Of a stretch of DNA of 64,000 nt, positions 61,091-64,000 are shown piece by piece. Within the stretch, counting starts at the first letter, position 1, and each line of letters opens with the position of its first letter. The DNA comes from Lactococcus taiwanensis. GTDB taxonomy: Bacteria; Bacillota; Bacilli; Lactobacillales; Streptococcaceae. The DNA lies in assembly GCF_014905395.1 (NCBI RefSeq), contig NZ_BNDT01000007.1:46908-110907 (forward strand), given 5' to 3'. Made by a program: the position numbers and the translations under genes. Under the pieces are notes generated by a model, which did no database searches, was not told the origin of the DNA, and saw only the letters and a list, made by a program, of their open reading frames with translations.

Positions 61091-62974
61091 TTATAATTTT
61101 TTCTTTTGATTAATAATTTGAAGTGTTAACTCTAACTCGCGCTCATGATTTCCAGCCTTTTTGGCTGCCTCTAATTGCTGAATGAGTTCTTCAAATTTCA
61201 ATTGCTCCATCTCCTTAGAAAAAGCGGCAACCAAATCATTTATTTCTTGACTTGACGCAGCTTCTGGTAAATCTAAGCCGATGATCTGGTAAAACAAACT
61301 GCGCAGCTCCCCGCTTAATTCACTTGCCAGATGGGTTTCATCAATTTCCTCATACACCATCGCCTCCAGTAAAATTTTATCAAATAACTCTTGATAACGT
61401 TTATGGACAAATCTAAAGTTTTCATCCTGAGCAAATTTTTTCAAAACAGCAGAATGATAAATCATCCGGTGCAATAACTGCTCCTCAGCCCGCTCAGAAC
61501 GTGACAACTTAGGCACCACAGTTTTAGAAGACTGCTGCGTCCAATTATTGCGTAAAGCAGAGCTACTCGCCCCTCCTCTGATTGGCTCATCATCCATAGG
61601 TGGAGGTACTAACCAATCCTCAGGTAATTGTTCAGCCAAACTTGATCGTTCTGAATTACTGATGGAACTGTCAGTAAGCTGCATATTTTCCCGCCGCATA
61701 TTGACAGCACGCTCCACTTGATTATACTCGAAATCAGGTAAAATCTCAACTAATTTTCTTATATATGCGTCTTGTGCCGTAATCGATGGAATTCGTGCGA
61801 TCATCGGCGTTATTTGCTCAATAAAATCAAGTTGTACTTGCAGATTTGTTAGGTTGGCAGGCCGTAAAAAATCAATCAGAAATTCGACGGGCTGAATTCG
61901 ACCAGTCTCCATCAGTGCTGACAACCCTGTCAGCCCATAAGTCTTAGAATATTCATCAGGATCTAGCCCCTCAGGTACTTTTACAATTTGAACTTGTACT
62001 TCCCCAATTAACTCGAGCGCTTTATAAATTGCATTTTGCCCTGCTGAATCTCCATCATAAACTAATACGAAATTTTTAGCAAATGTCTTTAGACGCCGCA
62101 CATGCTTTTCCGTTAAGGCCGTTCCCATAGAAGCGACAACATTGGTTATCCCCGCTTTGTAGGCAGCGATAACATCCATGAATCCTTCCATAAGATAAAC
62201 TTCACGCTGCTTGGTGATGCTTGGCTTTGCCCGATCTAAATTCCACAATTCGAAAGACTTATCAAAAATTGCCGTCACCGAAGTATTTATATATTTCGCC
62301 TTAGCAGAATCATTCTCCTGCCACTTTCGTCCAGAAAAGCCAATCGTTTGTCCATATTCATTCGTAATAGGAAACATGATCCTATTTGTAAAAGCATCAA
62401 ATACTTTTCGATTAGAATAATGAAACAGACCAGAATTTACTAAAATATCTTCTTCAAACTTAGAGGATAGATTTTGATAAATAAAATCCTCTTCCTCAGG
62501 AGCCAATCCAATATTGAAATATTTTATAGTATCGGCATCAATTCCCCGTTCTTCTAAGTAATGTCGCGCCTGCTCTCCCAAAGTCGTTGACATCAGTAAT
62601 GTATTGTACAAACGGGCAGCCTGATTGTTAATCTCATAGAGAGGAGCATTGGGATTTTGCTTGTCCTCACTTTTTTCACCGAAATCAATCTGAATCCCTG
62701 CAAAATCAGCCAGTTCCTTAACCGCGTCTACAAAGCCAATCTGCTTATATTCCTTCAAAAATTCAATTACATCTCCCGACTTACCACAGCCAAAGCAATG
62801 GTAAAATCCTTTTTCAGCATTCACATTGAACGATGGTGTTTTTTCGCTATGAAAAGGGCAGAGTCCCAAGTAGTTCTTCCCATTGCGAGATAAAGCTACA
62901 TATTGTGAAATTAAATCCGCAATATTAACCGAAGTTTTAAGCTCGTTCACTTCGTCAGTCGTTAGAAAAGCCAT
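61091..62974 (-). CDS. dnaG: DNA primase
   Basis: Makes RNA primers at the replication fork. 627 residues: N-terminal zinc finger GLCPFHSEKTPSF...YHCFGCGKSGD (C-P-F-H and C-F-G-C, about residues 39-66), the Toprim core (YLMEGFMDVIAAYKAGI with the catalytic Glu, VYDGDSAGQNA) and a C-terminal DnaB-contact domain. AAGGAGGGGG precedes the ATG. rpoD follows 97 bases downstream. It contains two palindrome copies, one in each of two frames. Confidence 0.97.
   Translation of the reverse strand: MAFLTTDEVNELKTSVNIADLISQYVALSRNGKNYLGLCPFHSEKTPSFNVNAEKGFYHCFGCGKSGDVIEFLKEYKQIGFVDAVKELADFAGIQIDFGEKSEDKQNPNAPLYEINNQAARLYNTLLMSTTLGEQARHYLEERGIDADTIKYFNIGLAPEEEDFIYQNLSSKFEEDILVNSGLFHYSNRKVFDAFTNRIMFPITNEYGQTIGFSGRKWQENDSAKAKYINTSVTAIFDKSFELWNLDRAKPSITKQREVYLMEGFMDVIAAYKAGITNVVASMGTALTEKHVRRLKTFAKNFVLVYDGDSAGQNAIYKALELIGEVQVQIVKVPEGLDPDEYSKTYGLTGLSALMETGRIQPVEFLIDFLRPANLTNLQVQLDFIEQITPMIARIPSITAQDAYIRKLVEILPDFEYNQVERAVNMRRENMQLTDSSISNSERSSLAEQLPEDWLVPPPMDDEPIRGGASSSALRNNWTQQSSKTVVPKLSRSERAEEQLLHRMIYHSAVLKKFAQDENFRFVHKRYQELFDKILLEAMVYEEIDETHLASELSGELRSLFYQIIGLDLPEAASSQEINDLVAAFSKEMEQLKFEELIQQLEAAKKAGNHERELELTLQIINQKKKL
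61656..61677. repeat. Dispersed palindrome copy inside dnaG (one mismatch)
   Basis: TTACTGATGGAACTGTCAGTAA: CTGAT in one half (61659-61674). Read as ACT GAC AGT TCC ATC AGT (T-D-S-S-I-S), not the LTxLS frame. Confidence 0.7.
61917..61934. repeat. Dispersed palindrome copy inside dnaG (exact)
   Basis: GCTGACAACCCTGTCAGC, exact core 61918-61933, read as CTG ACA GGG TTG TCA (L-T-G-L-S). Confidence 0.85.
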
Positions 62975-63081
62975 TCCCCCTCCTTTCTAAACCCTATTAT
63001 CTTTAAACTTTAAAACTCAAAATTATAAAAATAATACTTTAACGTCCAAAAGACGCCTATTCACCAATAGACGTCAAACAA

Positions 63082-63169
63082 AGGGGGGTAAGGGATTCGA
63101 ACCCTCGCGCCGGTTTCCCGACCTAACGATTTAGCAAACCGTCCTCTTCAGCCTCTTGAGTAACCCCCC
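63082..63169 (-). tRNA. tRNA-Ser (GCT)
   Basis: 88 bases with a long variable arm (TAGGTCGGGAAACCGGCGC), acceptor GGGGGGT/ACCCCCC, D arm CTC...GAG and T arm GAGGG-TTCGAAT-CCCTT. The anticodon loop CTGCTAA type gives GCT. CCA is not encoded. The base after the acceptor stem is T, where serine tRNAs normally have G. Confidence 0.93.
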
Positions 63170-63211
63170 ACAGGCTTATTAACAATGAATAGATACATAA
63201 CATACCCATTA

Positions 63212-63285
63212 TGGGAATTCCAGGATTCGAACCTGGGACCCCTGCGTTATCAACACAGTGCTCTAACCAACTGAGCTAAACTCCC
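63212..63285 (-). tRNA. tRNA-Ile (GAT)
   Basis: 74 bases, acceptor GGGAGTT/AATTCCC, discriminator A, anticodon GAT in TTGATAA, T loop TTCGAAT. CCA not encoded. Confidence 0.95.
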
Positions 63286-63293
63286 AAATATAA

Positions 63294-63364
63294 AGCGGAT
63301 GACGAGAATCGAACTCGCGTAGCCAGCTTGGAAGGCTGGGGTTCTACCATTAAACTACATCCGC
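63294..63364 (-). tRNA. tRNA-Gly (TCC)
   Basis: 71 bases, acceptor GCGGATG/CATCCGC, discriminator T as usual for glycine, anticodon TCC in CTTCCAA. CCA not encoded. Confidence 0.95.
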
Positions 63365-63386
63365 ATAAAATAGCTCTAAGCTAAAG

Positions 63387-63459
63387 TGGCGCGAGACGGA
63401 ATCGAACCGCCGACACATGGAGCTTCAATCCATTGCTCTACCAACTGAGCTACCGAGCC
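63387..63459 (-). tRNA. tRNA-Phe (GAA)
   Basis: 73 bases, acceptor GGCTCGG with TCGCGCC (one mismatch in the stem at the fourth pair), discriminator A, anticodon GAA in TTGAAGC. CCA not encoded. Confidence 0.94.
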
Positions 63460-63466
63460 AAAAATA

Positions 63467-63540
63467 TGGATCTTGCTGGACTCGAACCAGCGACCGATCG
63501 GTTATGAGCCGATAGCTCTAACCAACTGAGCTAAAGATCC
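63467..63540 (-). tRNA. tRNA with CAT anticodon, probably tRNA-Ile2 (lysidine) or Met
   Basis: 74 bases, acceptor GGATCTT/AAGATCC, anticodon CAT in CTCATAA. Its T arm GCTGG-TTCGAGT-CCAGC and D arm resemble tRNA-Ile2, whose C34 is changed to lysidine by TilS to read AUA, more than the elongator Met next to it. Not the initiator, since position 1 pairs. Confidence 0.85.
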
Positions 63541-63552
63541 AGCTGATAAATA

Positions 63553-63626
63553 TAGCGGCGAAGGGGATCGAACCCCCGACCTCTCGGGTATGAACCGAAC
63601 GCTCTAGCCAGCTGAGCTACACCGCC
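63553..63626 (-). tRNA. tRNA-Met (CAT), elongator
   Basis: 74 bases, GGCGGTG acceptor with CGCCGCT, discriminator A, anticodon CAT in TTCATAC. Almost identical in the body to the Bacillus subtilis elongator tRNA-Met as I remember it. Confidence 0.88.
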
Positions 63627-63664
63627 ATTTTGACAATTAAGTCAAAGTAAGAAAATCTTACTAA

Positions 63665-63738
63665 TCGGGAAGACAGGATTCGAACCTGCGACACCTTGGT
63701 CCCAAACCAAGTACTCTACCAAGCTGAGCTACTTCCCG
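63665..63738 (-). tRNA. tRNA-Pro (TGG)
   Basis: 74 bases, acceptor CGGGAAG/CTTCCCG, discriminator A, anticodon TGG in TTTGGGA. Confidence 0.95.
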
Positions 63739-63743
63739 TTATA

Positions 63744-63817
63744 TGCAAGCGGTAGGATTCGAACCTACAACCGCCTGATTCGTAGTCAGGTACTCTATCC
63801 AGTTGAGCCACGCCTGC
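63744..63817 (-). tRNA. tRNA-Arg (ACG)
   Basis: 74 bases, acceptor GCAGGCG/CGCTTGC, discriminator A, anticodon ACG in CTACGAA; A34 would be edited to inosine by TadA. Confidence 0.95.
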
Positions 63818-63853
63818 AATATAACAATAAATTTAAACTAGAATTCCTAGTTA

Positions 63854-63925
63854 AGCGAACGACGAGATTCGAACTCGCGACCCCAACCATGGCAAGGTTG
63901 TGTTCTACCCCTGAACTACGTTCGC
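63854..63925 (-). tRNA. tRNA-Gly (GCC)
   Basis: 72 bases, acceptor GCGAACG/CGTTCGC, discriminator T, anticodon GCC in TTGCCAT. Confidence 0.95.
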
Positions 63926-63949
63926 AATACCTTTTCTGCCTTTCGACAA

Positions 63950-64000
63950 TGCCGACTACATGATTCGAACACGCGACCCTCTGATTACAAATCAGATGCT
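63950..64000 (-). tRNA. tRNA-Thr (TGT), cut by the window end
   Basis: The 3' part only: the anticodon stem CTGAT...ATCAG with TGT in TTTGTAA, T arm, acceptor strand GTCGGC and discriminator A are visible. The 5' part lies beyond 64000. Confidence 0.88.

Noticed and set aside
63082..64000. rRNA genes near the tRNA array
   Set aside because: No 16S, 23S or 5S sequence is seen up to 64000; an rRNA operon may lie beyond the window.

Overview
The window is a gene-dense, low-GC Firmicute chromosome segment and most likely belongs to a Lactococcus, probably of the garvieae/petauri type rather than lactis (my impression, not proven). The pointers are an HAD-type alpha-phosphoglucomutase (pgmH), the CcpA-pathway kinase gene hprK, Mga- and Spx-type regulators, PurBox- and CodY-like sites in the lactococcal style, and a tRNA array whose genes do not encode CCA. 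I see no insertion sequence, prophage, CRISPR array or rRNA gene. Most of it is core genome.

Layout. 1-8.5 kb: start of an SPFH gene (cut by the window edge), a conserved protein, miaA, yitT, two DUF3042-like small genes, an M20 dipeptidase with a YfcC carrier, and kup. 8.6-19.5 kb: a DUF6056-type membrane protein, gnd, YtxH and DUF948 genes, lgt-hprK, GtrA, yihY-map, flavodoxin and a short pyrophosphatase-like gene. 19.5-32 kb: TrmH methyltransferase, acylphosphatase, serCAB, lysozyme-like protein, glyA, tsaC, GNAT, prmC, nitroreductase, and tdk-prfA with a translationally coupled unknown gene. 32-44 kb is the most accessory-like part: Spx, GlsB and Asp23 stress proteins, TspO, an LPXTG adhesin with a VWA domain, LysR with a TDT transporter, a penicillin V acylase-like enzyme, XRE, an Mga-like regulator, and an MFS exporter with an attenuator-like leader. 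44-63 kb: coaB-coaC-panT, pgmH, yidC, fabI/fabZ, dapE with a solute-binding protein, uvrB, Nudix, def, gap, Rrf2, clpE, rpoD and dnaG. 63.08-64 kb: ten tRNA genes, all on the minus strand, the last one cut by the window end.

Functional groups. coaB, coaC and panT form a pantothenate-to-CoA unit. serC, serA and serB form a tightly overlapping serine operon with a CodY-like box in its promoter, and glyA, which uses serine, has a PurBox at the expected distance. clpE has a CtsR operator. pgmH and the YfcC carrier gene have cre-like sites.

The strongest unexplained signal is a dispersed palindrome, CTGAC-N6-GTCAG, usually inside TTACTGAC...GTCAGTAA. I counted 22 exact copies and several one-mismatch copies by eye, against about 0.06 expected by chance. 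Many form terminator stems between genes, but seven exact copies lie inside coding sequences and are read in more than one frame, so the DNA sequence itself appears to be maintained. The second is a sigma factor RpoD whose N-terminus looks like the N-terminal domain of translation initiation factor IF2.
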